Positions 12,072 through 12,712 of a stretch of 12,712 nt of DNA are shown piece after piece. Source of the DNA: JAJVID01 sp035275805. Lineage in GTDB: Bacteria; Acidobacteriota; Blastocatellia; RBC074. The notes under the pieces were generated by a model, which saw nothing but the letters and a program-made list of their open reading frames with translations, did not search any database and was not told the DNA's origin. Every line of letters starts with the position of its first letter. The first letter of the stretch is position 1. The DNA is taken from contig DATEMG010000045.1 in NCBI GenBank assembly GCA_035275805.1, forward strand, positions 1 through 12,712. The letters run 5' to 3'. The translations under genes were made by a program, and so were the position numbers.

Positions 12072-12712
12072 ATGAGCTTCTTCACCGACTTGAAATCTGC
12101 GTTCCGGTCGTTCACTCGCGCCAAGGGGTTGGCGCTGACCGTCATCGTGACCCTCGCGCTGGGCATCGGCGCCAACGCGGCAATGTTCAGCGTCGTCCGG
12201 GTCGTGCTCCTGCGGCCACTCGTCAATCGGGACGAATCGCGGCTGATCTACATCCGCCAGAGCGCGCCGGGCATTGATGTCGAGAATACCACGTTCTCGG
12301 TGCCTGAACTCATCGATCTGCGCTCACGAATGAAGACCGTGACCGCGTTCGGCGACTTCTCGACCATCGGCTTCACAATGGTCGGTCTCGGCGAGCCTCG
12401 TTCCGTTCGCTCGGGAGTTGTCGGCGGCTCGTACTTCGACGTGATGGGGCTGCGGCCCGTGCTCGGCCGCCTCATCGAGGCCACTGATGATGGCCCGAAT
12501 GCCGCGGGTGTGGCGGTGTTGACGCATCGCTTCTGGACCGCGTTGGGGAGCGACCCGAATGTCATCGGCAAGACGGTGCGCCTGGGCGCGCGCTCAGCGA
12601 CGATCATAGGCGTCCTCGAACCATCCGTGCCCTATCCGGAGGAGACACAGGTCATCTCAAACGTCGTGACGAGCCCGCACCATTCTCTGGCGATGATGAA
12701 TACCGCCCGCAC
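12072..12712 (+). CDS. MacB/FtsX-type permease, ADOP family (3' end cut by window)
   Basis: 213 codons are visible before the window edge. After a short amphipathic start (MSFFTDLKSAFRSFTRAKG) comes the first membrane helix (LALTVIVTLALGIGANAAMF, then SVVRVVLLRPL). This is the signature start of the MacB_PCD/FtsX family. A periplasmic domain follows with the usual segments: FSVPELIDLRS, VVGGSYFDVMGLRPVLGR, VAVLTHRFWTALGSDPNVIG and KTVRLGARSATIIGVL. A complete protein of the acidobacterial duplicated-permease type would be about 800 residues with two such halves and no fused ATPase. It is thought to act in export or in envelope stress, but the substrate is unknown. The start ATG at 12072 follows GGAG with a 4-base spacing. 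Confidence 0.88.
   Translation, partial: MSFFTDLKSAFRSFTRAKGLALTVIVTLALGIGANAAMFSVVRVVLLRPLVNRDESRLIYIRQSAPGIDVENTTFSVPELIDLRSRMKTVTAFGDFSTIGFTMVGLGEPRSVRSGVVGGSYFDVMGLRPVLGRLIEATDDGPNAAGVAVLTHRFWTALGSDPNVIGKTVRLGARSATIIGVLEPSVPYPEETQVISNVVTSPHHSLAMMNTAR

Noticed and set aside
11801..12226. 141-residue minus-strand frame
   Set aside because: More than half of it runs antisense to the well-supported permease start, and the rest crosses the tandem 22-mer.

Overview
The window looks like a piece of an Acidobacteriota chromosome, quite possibly class Blastocatellia. The taxonomic reasoning is inference. It rests on a secreted VWA protein of the 'VWFA-related Acidobacterial domain' type, an orphan MacB/FtsX-type permease of the acidobacterial duplicated-permease (ADOP) type, a DUF3303 protein, moderately high GC, and GC-rich palindromic repeats that recur between genes. 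No rRNA, tRNA, CRISPR array, transposase gene or known defence system is visible.

Layout from left to right. 1-888 (minus) is a sugar ABC-transporter permease of the LsrC/RhaP/RbsC type, cut by the window edge. It has a good sigma-70-like promoter and a palindrome in its leader. 1257-1841 (plus) is a DUF937 protein, followed by a GAGGAT/ATCCTC repeat and a 229-residue conserved hypothetical (1935-2624). On the minus strand, 2732-3004 encodes a small secreted arginine-rich protein with its own terminator, and 3402-4289 encodes a secreted or membrane-anchored protein with a C-terminal TonB domain, also with a terminator candidate. A doubtful 75-residue ORF lies at 4447-4674.

The centre is dominated by one 4.6-kb gene (4915-9546, plus). 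It encodes a 1543-residue soluble hybrid histidine kinase with the order receiver, six PAS, GAF, HisKA, HATPase, receiver. Its N-terminal receiver has lost the phosphoacceptor aspartate, and two of its PAS domains are a recent tandem duplication. Convergent to it is a secreted VWA-domain protein (9621-10646, minus), then a DUF3303 protein that starts with TTG (10864-11136, minus).

11160-11520 is a gene-free cluster of hairpins. It includes a perfect 26-bp inverted repeat that shares sequence with a second copy near 3336. 11518-12071 holds no convincing gene, only a tandem 22-mer and short open stretches that may be decayed coding sequence. The window ends inside the ADOP-type permease (12072 to the edge, plus).

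Most genes are single transcription units with changing orientation, so there is no obvious multi-gene system here. The parts most worth following up are the kinase architecture and the palindromic repeats.
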